This document shows positions 43,824 through 52,786 of a stretch of DNA of 64,000 bases, in pieces. Every line of letters starts with the position of its first letter. Position 1 is the stretch's first letter. The stretch is from JAFDVL01 sp031409955 (GTDB lineage: Bacteria; Acidobacteriota; Blastocatellia; RBC074). The translations under genes and the position numbers were made by a program. The notes below the pieces were generated by a model. The model saw nothing but the letters and a program-made list of their open reading frames with translations, was not told the DNA's origin and searched no databases. The DNA is taken from contig JANNYF010000112.1 in assembly GCA_031409955.1 (NCBI GenBank), positions 1 through 64,000 of the forward strand. The letters run 5' to 3'.

Positions 43824-45050
43824 TTAGGCTATCTGCTCGGCTGTCCTTGATTTCTTTTCCGAAAAGAACAACACAAACAAGATCAGCACCACGATGGCAA
43901 TCCCCGCTGGAACCAACCACACCGAAGTCCAGTTGTACGTTACTTTGCCCGTCGCATCCACGCCGGTTTTGTACATATCCAGCACGATGCCCGACAGCTT
44001 CGAACCAATACCCATCCCGACGCCATACGTCGCCAATGTAATCAACCCTTGCGCCGATGCTTTGATCTTGTCGCCTGCTTTGTTATCTGTGTAAATCTGT
44101 CCGGTCACAAAGAAAAAGTCATAACAGATGCCGTGCAGCACGATGCCCAAATACAGCATCCATTCGGTCGAATTCGCATCGCCATAGCCGAAGCAGAAGA
44201 AGCGCACGATCCACGCGACCAAGCCAATGATGAGCATTTTCTTGACGCCGAATTTGCTGTACGCCAGCGGCAGCAGGAGCATGAAGAATACTTCCGACGC
44301 CTGCCCCAACGACATTTTATTTTCCACGTTCGTCATGCCGGAATCTGTCAGCGAAGGATTCGCCATCGCGTAGTAAAACGACAGCGGAATACAGATCAAC
44401 ACCGATGAGATGAAGAAAGTCAGGAACGAACGATCCTTGAATAACACGAACGCATCGGCTCCGATGATTTGTCCGAAGGTCGCACTTTGGCCTTTGGCTT
44501 TGGGCGGCGTATCAGGCAGGAAGAAACAGTAGATGCCCAAAATCACCGACGTCACCATCGCAATTTGAAAGATGGTGACTTTATCGCCGACCGCCATCCA
44601 ACCCACGATATTCGTGACCACAATCCAGGAAATCGTACCGAGTACACGAATCGCGGGAAACTCTTTTTCCGGGCTTTTCATTTGCCGCATCGCAATCGCC
44701 GTGGATAAAGCCAGCGTGGGCGCGAAACACAAGGTATACGCCAGGATGTACCAGAAAAATGTGCCGCCCTCTTTGACCTGCGTCAGGAAAAACAAAATCG
44801 CCGCGCCGAGTAAATTCAGAACGCCCATCAGCTTTTGCGCTGCGAAATATCGGTCTGCAATTAGGCCAATAAAAAACGGAGCGACGATGTTCGCAATTGA
44901 AAACGCCGTGTAGGCGTTGCCAACTTGATCGCCGGTCGCTTTGACTTCGGGCGAGAGCAAATATTTGCTCATCTGCCCATACCACGCTCCCCACATAAAG
45001 AATTGGAGGAACATCATAATCATCAGTTGAATTCGGGTGCTTTGCTTCAT
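43824..45050 (-). CDS. MFS transporter of the nucleoside:H+ symporter type
   Basis: A 408-residue permease with twelve predicted helices. FLQFFMWGAWYGQMSKYL and IANIVAPFFIGLIADRYFAAQKLMGVLNLLGA are typical of NupG/XapB-like symporters; FPAIRVLGTISWIVVTNIVGW and the GKVTYNWTSVWLVPAGIA ending also fit. Nucleoside uptake is the family function, but related acidobacterial and Bacteroidetes proteins may carry other solutes. Isolated gene with a weak RBS. Confidence 0.85.
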   Translation of the reverse strand: MKQSTRIQLMIMMFLQFFMWGAWYGQMSKYLLSPEVKATGDQVGNAYTAFSIANIVAPFFIGLIADRYFAAQKLMGVLNLLGAAILFFLTQVKEGGTFFWYILAYTLCFAPTLALSTAIAMRQMKSPEKEFPAIRVLGTISWIVVTNIVGWMAVGDKVTIFQIAMVTSVILGIYCFFLPDTPPKAKGQSATFGQIIGADAFVLFKDRSFLTFFISSVLICIPLSFYYAMANPSLTDSGMTNVENKMSLGQASEVFFMLLLPLAYSKFGVKKMLIIGLVAWIVRFFCFGYGDANSTEWMLYLGIVLHGICYDFFFVTGQIYTDNKAGDKIKASAQGLITLATYGVGMGIGSKLSGIVLDMYKTGVDATGKVTYNWTSVWLVPAGIAIVVLILFVLFFSEKKSRTAEQIA

Positions 45051-45228
45051 AGGTTTTGAAGTGAGTTGGGGTTCGTGAAAACCAATTGTTCTGTTGTTGT
45101 TTCGTTATGCGAAAACCGCAGCGCATCGCCAGGAATCAGGGAGGTGCGGAAAGACTCGCAGAGTGTAGCGCAGCAAAAGGAAAACGGGAATGACTGCTGG
45201 TGATTTCGTTAGGGGCATTTAGTTTTCA

Positions 45229-45309
45229 GCAGATGACGCGGATAGAGCGGATCAGCGCGGATCAGGCTTAGACAAATCAGCGTCAATCCGCCTCATCCGC
45301 GTCATCTGC
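45229..45309. repeat. Inverted repeat, 24-bp arms
   Basis: 45229-45252 and 45286-45309 pair with three mismatches; each arm starts or ends with GCAGATGACGCGGAT. It lies in the 335-bp gap between the divergent permease and hydrolase genes; nothing else is evident there. Confidence 0.75.
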
Positions 45310-45385
45310 GGTCTATTCACCGGAATGAATCGCCACTGATTCCGCAACATTGTGCTTTGCGCAGACCTCCGGCATCATAAATGCC

Positions 45386-46243
45386 ATGGAACCGATTTCA
45401 CATTTTTACTATTCGCATCGCTTGAAATTGCAATTTTGGGATTGGGGAACCGAAGGCAAACCCACGATGATTCTGGTACACGGCGGCCTGGATCACGCGC
45501 GCAATTGGGATTGGGTGGCGCGAATCTTGCGCGAACATTTTCATGTGTATGCGCTCGACCTGCGCGGCCATGGCAACAGCCAACAAGCGCCGGGTGCGCT
45601 CTACACGTTGGCCGAACATGTGCTGGATTTATCGGCGCTCGTGGATGTCATCAGCGATTTTCCGGTGTATCTGGTCGGCCATAGTTTGGGCGGCAACATC
45701 GTGTTGCATTACTCCGGCATTTATCCCGACCGTGTGAAAAAGCTGGTGGCAATTGAAGGTCTCGGCTTTCCGATGGGGCATCGGTTGAATCGCCCGTTTC
45801 CTGATCGTCTGCGCGATTGGATCGAGAACGTGCGCAAAGGCGAACAGCGCGAAGTCAAAAGCTATCCGAATCTCGACTCCGCCGTCGCGCGCATGAAAGA
45901 GGTAAACCCGCATTTGCCAGAAGAAATCGCGCGCCATTTGACCCTGCACGGCACCAACTGGAATTCGGATGGATCGCTGACGTGGAAGTTCGATAACTAC
46001 CTGCGCTTCTTTTCGCCGTATGGAACCAACCCGCAGGATATGACCGAAGTCCTCGGCAACATCGCTTGCCCGGCCTTATTGTTTTGGGGCAAAGAAAGTT
46101 TCTTCTCAAACCCGGAAGAAAGCGGTCTGGCACAAACGATCAAAGACTATCGGTTGGTCGCGGTGGAGAAAGCCGGACATTGGTTGCATCACGATCAGCT
46201 TGATTTATTTTTAGCTGAAACCACCAAGTTTTTACTCGCTTGA
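45386..46243 (+). CDS. Alpha/beta-hydrolase
   Basis: A 285-residue cytosolic hydrolase of the AB_hydrolase_1 type. Opening strand TMILVHGGLDHARNWDWVARIL, RGHGNSQ, nucleophile elbow GHSLGGN, FWGKESFFSNPEE near the acid, and AGHWLHHDQLDLF with the catalytic His. Substrates cannot be told. Start ATG 45386 was chosen because the family begins shortly before the first strand; a TTG/GTG extension upstream is open. No clear RBS. Confidence 0.82.
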   Translation: MEPISHFYYSHRLKLQFWDWGTEGKPTMILVHGGLDHARNWDWVARILREHFHVYALDLRGHGNSQQAPGALYTLAEHVLDLSALVDVISDFPVYLVGHSLGGNIVLHYSGIYPDRVKKLVAIEGLGFPMGHRLNRPFPDRLRDWIENVRKGEQREVKSYPNLDSAVARMKEVNPHLPEEIARHLTLHGTNWNSDGSLTWKFDNYLRFFSPYGTNPQDMTEVLGNIACPALLFWGKESFFSNPEESGLAQTIKDYRLVAVEKAGHWLHHDQLDLFLAETTKFLLA

Positions 46244-46300
46244 CAATTCTTTGATGTCGCTCAAAGCTGTACTCAATGGCTGGCGAATTTGGATACATTT

Positions 46301-46660
46301 ATGGTCGTCACACTCGAAATACCTGATGAATTAGCGACGCGGTTAGGCCCGTTGAAAAACAAGTTGCCGGAGATTCTGGAGAAGGGGTTGCGCGAAATCA
46401 ATGCCACCGATCAATTCAGCTATCACGGCGCGGCAGAAGTGTTGGAGTTTTTAGCCAAGCTCCCAACCCCTGAAGAAATCATTGCGTTTCGTCCCTCAGC
46501 AAAGCTAGAGGCAGAGGTTAGCGACTTACTGGAAAAAAATCGCACCTTTAGACTGACGCCCGAAGAAAGCCGTCAATGGGAATTGTACGAATACCTGGAA
46601 CATTTAGTGCGGATGGCAAAGGCTGAAGCGTTTGTCCGCCTCAAACTGAAAGCCGCATGA
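46301..46660 (+). CDS. Small hypothetical protein coupled to an HNH nuclease
   Basis: A 119-residue protein. It opens with VVTLEIPDELATRLGPLKNKLPEILEKGLREI, a strand-helix pattern seen in small antitoxin-like or ribbon-helix-helix-like partners, then two helices (LEAEVSDLLEKN, WELYEYLEHLVRMAKAEAFVRLKLK). No known family is assigned. Its stop overlaps the HNH gene start (ATGA), so the two are translationally coupled. ATG 46301 is preferred over an upstream TTG. This pair recurs in other genomes in my recollection, but the function is unknown. Confidence 0.7.
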   Translation: MVVTLEIPDELATRLGPLKNKLPEILEKGLREINATDQFSYHGAAEVLEFLAKLPTPEEIIAFRPSAKLEAEVSDLLEKNRTFRLTPEESRQWELYEYLEHLVRMAKAEAFVRLKLKAA

Positions 46661-47079
46661 GTACCACTTACATTCCAGTCGCGCTGCGGCAATTGGTTTA
46701 TGAACGCGCCAACTGGTGTTGTGAATATTGCCGGATTCCACAAGCCGCAGCCTTGGCAACCCATCACGTAGATCACATTATTGCCGAAAAGCATGGAGGA
46801 CGAACAGACGCCAAAAATCTCGCCTGTTCTTGCGCATTGTGCAATAACCGCAAGGCCAGCGACATCTCTTCGGTTGATCCTGAGACAGGAGAGATCGTAC
46901 CTCTTTTCAATCCACGTTTGGATCAGTGGTCGGAACACCTTCAGATCATGGATGGCGTTATTGTCCCACTAACATCAACTGGGCGAGTGACTGTTCGTTT
47001 GCTTCAACTCAATCGCCCTGAACACATAGAGGAACGGAGGTTACTGCTGAAAGCGGGAATCCTTCCATCATCAAACTGA
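46657..47079 (+). CDS. HNH endonuclease
   Basis: A 140-residue HNH nuclease. C22-x2-C25 and C59-x2-C62 form the zinc site; H36-H37-V-D-H40 is the catalytic beta-strand, and NLACSCALCNNRK completes the fold (N54 and N63/N64). Such stand-alone HNH proteins cut DNA as homing, restriction or defence enzymes. It overlaps the small upstream gene by 4 bp. C-terminal residues 85-140 may bind DNA or the partner. A toxin-antitoxin or defence role is a guess. Confidence 0.85.
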   Translation: MSTTYIPVALRQLVYERANWCCEYCRIPQAAALATHHVDHIIAEKHGGRTDAKNLACSCALCNNRKASDISSVDPETGEIVPLFNPRLDQWSEHLQIMDGVIVPLTSTGRVTVRLLQLNRPEHIEERRLLLKAGILPSSN

Positions 47080-47107
47080 AGTTATTGCGATTCAATCTTT
47101 CTTCAAA

Positions 47108-48211
47108 ATGAAAATCACCAGCATCAATACCTATCGCGTCGAGTTGCCGTTGCACGAAGGCAGTTACAAATGGTCGGGCGGCAGAAGCGTAGACGTTTTC
47201 GATTCGACTGTCGTGGCAATTCACACGGACGCAGGCATCACCGGCTACGGCGAAGTCTGTCCGCTCGGCCCCGCGTATTTGCCTGCGTATGCGGCAGGCG
47301 CGCGCACGGGCATTGCCGAAATCGCGCCGCATTTGCTCGGCCTTAATCCAACCGAACTGAGCCTCATCAATCAACGCATGGATCAATCATTGCGCGGGCA
47401 TCCGTATGTGAAATCCGCGCTGGATATGGCGTGCTGGGACATTTTGGGCAAAGCGTGCGGGCAGCCGGTTGTGACGCTGCTCGGCGGTCGCTACGGCGCA
47501 GACTTCGCGTTGTATCGTGCGATTTCGCAGGACACGCCGGAACAGATGGCGTCAATGGTTGGCAAGTATCGCGCGGAAGGCTACACGAAATTCCAGCTCA
47601 AATCCGGCAGCGATGTCGAAACGGACATTGCGCGCATTCACAAAGTCGCCGCCGAATTACAACCCGGCGATGTGCTGGTCGCCGATGCCAATTGCGGCTG
47701 GACGCAGCACGAAGCAATGCGCGTAGCGGACGGCGTGCGCGACGTGAACGTGTACATCGAACAGCCATGCTTGAGCTACGAAGAATGTCTCGTGATTCGT
47801 CGTCACACGAATCGCCCGTTTGTGTTGGACGAAGTGATTGACGATCTGAAGACCGTCGTGCGCGGCTATCATGACCAAGCGATGGACGTCATCAACTTGA
47901 AAATCTCGAAGGTCGGCGGCTTGACGAAAGCGCGGCAGATTCGTGACCTCTGCGTTTCGCTCGGCCTTGCGATGACGATTGAAGACACGTGGGGCGGCGA
48001 CATTATTACGGCTGCGATTGCGCATCTCGCGCACAGCACGCCGCCGGAATATTTGTTTTCGGCGACGGACTTCAATAGCTACGTGACCGTCAGCATTGCC
48101 GAAGGCGCACCGCAACGACAGCACGGACGATTGGCGGCTTCGACGCAGCCGGGCTTGGGCATTGCGCCGCGAATGGATGCGTTGGGCGAACCTGTGTTTG
48201 CTATTGGATGA
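47108..48211 (+). CDS. Enolase-superfamily enzyme, mandelate racemase subgroup (candidate cis-3-hydroxy-L-proline dehydratase)
   Basis: A 367-residue TIM-barrel enzyme with the enolase-type capping domain (residues 1-125). YTKFQLKSGS carries the catalytic Lys; metal ligands fall in VADANCGWT, YIEQPC and VLDEVIDD; LKISKVGGLTKA has the second Lys; IEDTWGGD closes the site. The KFQLK form resembles cis-3-hydroxy-L-proline dehydratases rather than dipeptide epimerases. The proline-peptide peptidases encoded 0.7-4 kb downstream would fit this substrate. ATG 47108 is the family's usual start. Substrate is inference. Confidence 0.75.
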   Translation: MKITSINTYRVELPLHEGSYKWSGGRSVDVFDSTVVAIHTDAGITGYGEVCPLGPAYLPAYAAGARTGIAEIAPHLLGLNPTELSLINQRMDQSLRGHPYVKSALDMACWDILGKACGQPVVTLLGGRYGADFALYRAISQDTPEQMASMVGKYRAEGYTKFQLKSGSDVETDIARIHKVAAELQPGDVLVADANCGWTQHEAMRVADGVRDVNVYIEQPCLSYEECLVIRRHTNRPFVLDEVIDDLKTVVRGYHDQAMDVINLKISKVGGLTKARQIRDLCVSLGLAMTIEDTWGGDIITAAIAHLAHSTPPEYLFSATDFNSYVTVSIAEGAPQRQHGRLAASTQPGLGIAPRMDALGEPVFAIG

Positions 48212-48326
48212 ATAATAAATTCGTCAACGCGCTGACACATAAAAAAGTAAAAGGACATTTGAAAGTGATTGCAATCTAGACGTTAAGGACGCCGAACTTA
48301 TTCTTCGGCGGCGCACAATATAAACC

Positions 48327-48800
48327 ATGAAAATAGAAAACAGCCTCAAACGTGGGATAGCAATTTTAATATTGGTGGGCCTAAGTCACCCAACAGTTTT
48401 ACCGCAGATCACTGAAAAAGATATATCCGATCTTAGATATGAAATCTTGGATCAAAGTTATTACGAATTGAGTAAATCTTGGAGAATTTACCTTTATTTA
48501 CCAAACGATCAATATTCTAGGGAAAACCTGATTCGGCTTTGGCGATATTACTGTGAAAAATATCCAGATAAAAAAGAATATGTTTTGGATATGCGGGTGT
48601 ACACGAAAAAACAAAATTCAGATGAAAAGGCGACTTCCACATCTAAAGAGCTACTCTTTGCTGCCATGATCATTCGGCAAGGTATTAGTGGGCTTCCAAT
48701 CCCTGGTGAAAACGAGCTAATGCTCTATTACCCAGACCTGACCAACCCGAAAGAGTGGAAAAGAGAGGTATTAGCCGGGCGAGACCCAGTGCCGAATTAA
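48327..48800 (+). CDS. Small secreted protein of unknown function (paralogue of 41363 gene)
   Basis: A 157-residue exported protein. An N-terminal hydrophobic stretch (RGIAILILVGLSHPTV) looks like a signal peptide. ENLIRLWRYYCEKYPDKKEYVLDMRVYT is the shared family core; later FAAMIIRQG and LMLYYPDL add strands. AT-rich relative to the genes around it, like its paralogue, which suggests transfer. No RBS is clear. A heptamer repeat follows it. Confidence 0.65.
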   Translation: MKIENSLKRGIAILILVGLSHPTVLPQITEKDISDLRYEILDQSYYELSKSWRIYLYLPNDQYSRENLIRLWRYYCEKYPDKKEYVLDMRVYTKKQNSDEKATSTSKELLFAAMIIRQGISGLPIPGENELMLYYPDLTNPKEWKREVLAGRDPVPN

Positions 48801-48857
48801 AAGCAGACTTCAAATCCCGCCGAACGAGTTTTTTGGTGACGTGAGGGAATGTTTTTG

Positions 48858-48895
48858 GGGGCAGGGATCAGGAATCGGGAATCAGGAATCAGGAA
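48858..48895. repeat. Heptamer tandem, single arm (AATCAGG/AATCGGG units)
   Basis: Tandem 7-mers run up to the DPP4 start. The last AGGAA is 7-9 nt before the ATG at 48902 and therefore serves as its Shine-Dalgarno. The other arm is missing here, but both arms are present at 51174-51274. Confidence 0.65.
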
Positions 48896-48901
48896 TTTAC
48901 T

Positions 48902-51166
48902 ATGACGACCAGAACTCTCAGCAGTAACGCGGCGACGCTGTTGTTATTCGTATTTGTATCTGCTTCACAACTCTTCGCGCAACAACCCAATCCATCCACG
49001 CTCACGCTCGAACGCATTTTTTCCAGCCGTGAATTTGCTGCCGAACGATTCGGCCCGGCGCGCTGGTTGGAAGGCGGTGCGGCGTACACGACGATTGAAC
49101 CGTCGGCCACGAGCAAAGGCGCAGATGATTTGATTCGCTACGACAGTGCGAGCGGACAACGCAGCGTGTTGATTGCGGCGGAGCAATTGATTCCGGGCGG
49201 GCAAACGGCTCCGCTGCAAATCGAAGATTACGACTGGTCAGCCGATGGCAAGCGGGTGTTGATTTTCACGAATACGAAAAAAGTGTGGCGCTACAACACG
49301 CGCGGCGATTATTGGGTGTTGGATCGCGCGACGAAGAGCCTGGAAAAACTCGGTGGCGACAGCGCGGCGTCTTCGTTGATGTTTGCGAAGTTTTCGCCCG
49401 ATGGCACGCGCGTCGGTTATGTGCGCGACAACACGTTGTTCGTCGAAAACTTGAGCGATCACAAAATCACGCAACTCTCCGACCGAGGCTCGCGCACGCA
49501 CATCAACGGCACGTTCGATTGGGTCTACGAAGAAGAATTAGATAACCGCGACGGCTGGCGTTGGAGTCCTGACGGCAAGCGCATTGCGTACTGGCAACTG
49601 GACGCGACGGGCGTGCGCGATTTCTTTCTCATTAACAATACGGACACGCTCTATCCAACGCTGACGCCGATTCCGTATCCCAAAACCGGCGAGACGAATT
49701 CCGCCGCGCGCCTCGGCATCGTCAATATTGACGGGGGCGAAACGAAATGGCTCGACATTGCGGGCGATCCGCGCAATCAGTATCTGGCGCGGATGGAATG
49801 GATACCCGGAACCGAGCAAGTCATCATCCAACGCCTCAATCGGCTGCAAAACACGAACGATGTGTTGCTTGGTGAACTAAGCGGCAAAACGCGTACCTTG
49901 CTGACCGACAAAGACGAAGCGTGGGTAGATATTCATTCCGACAAGCTGACGTGGCTCAACAACGGCCAGCAATTTCTGTGGATCAGCGAACGCGACGGCT
50001 GGCGACACGCGTATCTGGCTTCGCGCGACAACGGCGAACTCAAGCTTATTACGAACGGCGCGTATGACATCGTCAGCGTCGAAGGCATTGACGAGAAAGG
50101 GGGCTGGCTCTATTTCATCGCTTCGCCCGACAACGCGACGCAGCGGTATCTGTATCGCTCGCGGCTCGATGGCACAGGCAAAGCCGAACGGTTGTCGCAG
50201 CAATCCGGCACGAACGCGTACAACCTCTCGCCCGATTGTCGTTGGGCATTTCACACGCATTCGGCGTTCGGCGTCCCGGCGCGCATCAGCCTCGTGCGAT
50301 TGCCGCAGCATCAGGAAGCGCGCGTCTTTGCGGACAATGCGAAGTTGCGTGAAAAGCTGAACGGGTTGCGTCTCGGCAAGACTGAATTTTTCAAAGTCAA
50401 AATTGCAGAGGGCATTGAGTTGGACGGCTGGCTCATCAAACCGCCGGACTTCGATCCGAACAAAAAGTATCCACTCCTCTTTCACGTCTACGGTGAACCA
50501 GCGGGGCAAACGGTGCTGGATAATTGGGGCGGCGCGCGGCAGCTCTGGCATCAGATGTTGGCGCAACAAGGCTACCTGATTGCGAGCGTGGACAATCGCG
50601 GCACGCCTGCTCCGCGCGGTCGTGTGTGGCGCAAGATGGTCTATCGCAAGATCGGCGTGCTGGCTTCGGAAGAACAAGCCGCCGCCGCGAAACAAATCAC
50701 CGCATGGCCTTTTGTAGACGCCTCGCGCGTGGCCGTTTGGGGTTGGAGCGGTGGCGGTTCGATGACCTTGAATTTGCTGTTCCGCTCGCCCGAAATTTAC
50801 AAAGTCGGCATGTCCGTCGCGCCGGTCAGCAATCAGCGTTTGTATGATTCCATTTATCAGGAACGTTACATGGGCTTGCCGCAGGACAATGCCGAAGATT
50901 ATAAACACGGCTCGCCCATCACGTACGCGGACAAGCTGCAAGGCAAGCTGTTGCTCGTTCACGGCACAGGCGATGACAACGTGCATTATCAAAGCGCCGA
51001 GTTGTTGGTGAACGCACTGATTGCGGCGAACAAGCCGTTCTCAATGATGGCCTATCCCAACCGCAGCCACAGCATCAGCGAAGGCGCAAACACGTCGCGG
51101 CATCTGCACGAATTGCTGACTAGGTATTTGCGCGAAAACATGCCGCCGGGAGCAATCACAAAGTAA
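48902..51166 (+). CDS. DPP4-like dipeptidyl peptidase (S9B family), exported
   Basis: A 754-residue peptidase. A signal peptide (NAATLLLFVFVSASQLFA) is followed by an eight-bladed propeller containing FDWVYEEELDNRDGWRWSPDGK, where the YEEE motif binds the substrate N-terminus. The catalytic domain has S616 (WGWSGGG; usual form GWSYGG), D691 (HGTGDDNVHYQ) and H723 (NRSHSISEG), with DPP4-like spacing. It releases X-Pro or X-Ala dipeptides from N-termini, likely in the periplasm. The gene is followed by a hairpin repeat, then the M24 peptidase. Confidence 0.93.
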   Translation: MTTRTLSSNAATLLLFVFVSASQLFAQQPNPSTLTLERIFSSREFAAERFGPARWLEGGAAYTTIEPSATSKGADDLIRYDSASGQRSVLIAAEQLIPGGQTAPLQIEDYDWSADGKRVLIFTNTKKVWRYNTRGDYWVLDRATKSLEKLGGDSAASSLMFAKFSPDGTRVGYVRDNTLFVENLSDHKITQLSDRGSRTHINGTFDWVYEEELDNRDGWRWSPDGKRIAYWQLDATGVRDFFLINNTDTLYPTLTPIPYPKTGETNSAARLGIVNIDGGETKWLDIAGDPRNQYLARMEWIPGTEQVIIQRLNRLQNTNDVLLGELSGKTRTLLTDKDEAWVDIHSDKLTWLNNGQQFLWISERDGWRHAYLASRDNGELKLITNGAYDIVSVEGIDEKGGWLYFIASPDNATQRYLYRSRLDGTGKAERLSQQSGTNAYNLSPDCRWAFHTHSAFGVPARISLVRLPQHQEARVFADNAKLREKLNGLRLGKTEFFKVKIAEGIELDGWLIKPPDFDPNKKYPLLFHVYGEPAGQTVLDNWGGARQLWHQMLAQQGYLIASVDNRGTPAPRGRVWRKMVYRKIGVLASEEQAAAAKQITAWPFVDASRVAVWGWSGGGSMTLNLLFRSPEIYKVGMSVAPVSNQRLYDSIYQERYMGLPQDNAEDYKHGSPITYADKLQGKLLLVHGTGDDNVHYQSAELLVNALIAANKPFSMMAYPNRSHSISEGANTSRHLHELLTRYLRENMPPGAITK

Positions 51167-51173
51167 GGAGTTC

Positions 51174-51274
51174 ATCCTGATTCCTGATTCCCGATTCCTG
51201 ATTCCTGCCCACAAAAAACTGTTTTTTATCCTTTTGTGGTCAGGCGTCGGGAATCAGGAATCGGGAATCAGGAT
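51174..51274. repeat. Heptamer-based hairpin repeat (GATTCCT units)
   Basis: Left arm 51174-51216: GATTCCT/GATTCCC 7-mers ending CCCACAAAA. Right arm 51232-51274 is its imperfect reverse complement. It sits between the DPP4 stop and the M24 peptidase start and could terminate or stabilise the mRNA. Confidence 0.8.
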
Positions 51275-51300
51275 GGGAATAAGTTGCAGGAAACAACCTG

Positions 51301-52500
51301 ATGAATTTACAAACACAACGCATCGCCGATATTCAAACTGCATTGCAAACCGCACAACTGGATGGTTGGTTGTTTTACGACTTTCGCCACAGCGATCCGC
51401 TGGCCTATCGCATTTTGCAACTTGATCCGCGCACGCACACGACGCGGCGGTGGTACTACTTTGTGCCAGCGACGGGCGAGCCAACCAAAATCGTGCATCG
51501 CATCGAACAGGAAAAGTTGGACGCGCTGCCGGGACAAACATGCGTGTACTTGCCCTGGCAACAGCAACATGAGTTTTTGCAAGCAGCTCTACATAGCTCC
51601 AAACGCATTGCGATGCAGTATTCGCCGATGAACGCGATTCCGTACATTTCGCGCGTAGATGCCGGAACGATTGAACTCGTGCGCAGCTTCGACATCGAAG
51701 TCGTCACGAGCGCCGAGTTGGTGCAGGAATTTGAAGCCGTCTGGTCGCCTGCGCAAAAAGCCATGCACGTCACGGCTGCTGAAAACGTTCATCGCATCAT
51801 TCACGAAGCGTTCGCCGAAATCGCGCGTGGTATTCGTGCGAATGAATCAGTGACTGAATATTCGATTCAGCAATTTATGATGCGCCGCTTCGCCGATGCC
51901 GGAATGACGTGCGATGCGCCGCCGATTGTGGCCGTCAATGCCAACAGCGCCAATGCCCATTACTCGCCCAACAGCGAACGCTTTTCGTCAATAAACAAAG
52001 GGGATTTTGTGTTGTTGGATGTCTGGGCGAAGTTGGATCAACCCGCCTCCGTCTACGCTGATTTGAGTTGGACAGGCTTTGTCGGCCAAACCGTTCCGGC
52101 AGCACATTCCCGCATCTTTGACATCGTCGCCGCCGCACGTGATGCCGCCGTTGCCTTCATCCAGGAAAAAGTCCGCGCAGGCGCATCGTTTCGCGGGGCG
52201 GAAGTAGATGATGTGTCGCGGGCCGTGATTCAGCGCGCAGGCTATGCTGATTACTTCAACAATCGCACGGGGCATTCGATTGGCGCAGAGGTACACGGCA
52301 ACGGCGCAAACATTGATAATTTGGAAACACCCGACACGCGCATGGTTGTGCCGAATACGTGCTTTTCGATTGAGCCGGGGATTTACCTGCCGGGCGAATT
52401 TGGCTTGCGGTCGGAGATAGATGTCTTTGTCGGCGCGGATGAAGTGCTGATCGCCGGGCAGCCGATTCAAACCGCCATCATTCCAATTCTGGCACTCTAA
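51301..52500 (+). CDS. M24-family Xaa-Pro peptidase
   Basis: A 399-residue metallopeptidase of the pita-bread fold. Ligands: LLDVWAK (Asp), YADLSWTG (Asp), TGHSIGAEVHG (His), FSIEPGIYLPG (Glu), RSEIDVFV (Glu). An N-terminal creatinase-like domain (residues 1-160) is intact. It cleaves X-Pro bonds in the cytosol, so dipeptides made by DPP4 may be finished here. No signal peptide. The RBS candidate GGAAAC lies about 6 nt before the ATG. Confidence 0.92.
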   Translation: MNLQTQRIADIQTALQTAQLDGWLFYDFRHSDPLAYRILQLDPRTHTTRRWYYFVPATGEPTKIVHRIEQEKLDALPGQTCVYLPWQQQHEFLQAALHSSKRIAMQYSPMNAIPYISRVDAGTIELVRSFDIEVVTSAELVQEFEAVWSPAQKAMHVTAAENVHRIIHEAFAEIARGIRANESVTEYSIQQFMMRRFADAGMTCDAPPIVAVNANSANAHYSPNSERFSSINKGDFVLLDVWAKLDQPASVYADLSWTGFVGQTVPAAHSRIFDIVAAARDAAVAFIQEKVRAGASFRGAEVDDVSRAVIQRAGYADYFNNRTGHSIGAEVHGNGANIDNLETPDTRMVVPNTCFSIEPGIYLPGEFGLRSEIDVFVGADEVLIAGQPIQTAIIPILAL

Positions 52501-52554
52501 CGTTTGCATTTTGCCAAAGCGGGCTTGGCACGTTGCATTTTGCAAAACTGGCAC
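52501..52554. repeat. Short direct repeat downstream of the M24 gene
   Basis: Two units share TGCATTTTGC(C/A)AAA...GGCA, about 27 bp apart. No function is apparent. The rest of the gap up to 52786 holds a 55-codon open frame of low plausibility and no clear promoter. Confidence 0.4.
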
Positions 52555-52786
52555 AAAGGCTATGAAATCATCGCAATTGTGCCGTGTGGCCAAAGTGATT
52601 GACCGATTTGGTCTCGGTTCTCTTCTCTTCTCTCTTTCGCAAAACGCGATTCCACAATTTTTACGCACCCGCACAAAATGAGCGATTCTGCTTCTCATTC
52701 AACGACTTATCGCATCATCAAGGCTGTGGCACGCAAGCTGCCTAACTACTATGCGAAAGTATCAGAGTTGTCAGAAAGATTTCGTT

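Noticed and set aside
49877..50992. 371-codon frame on the minus strand opposite the DPP4 gene
   Set aside because: It lies wholly within the well-supported DPP4 gene and shows no family motif; a shadow of codon bias.
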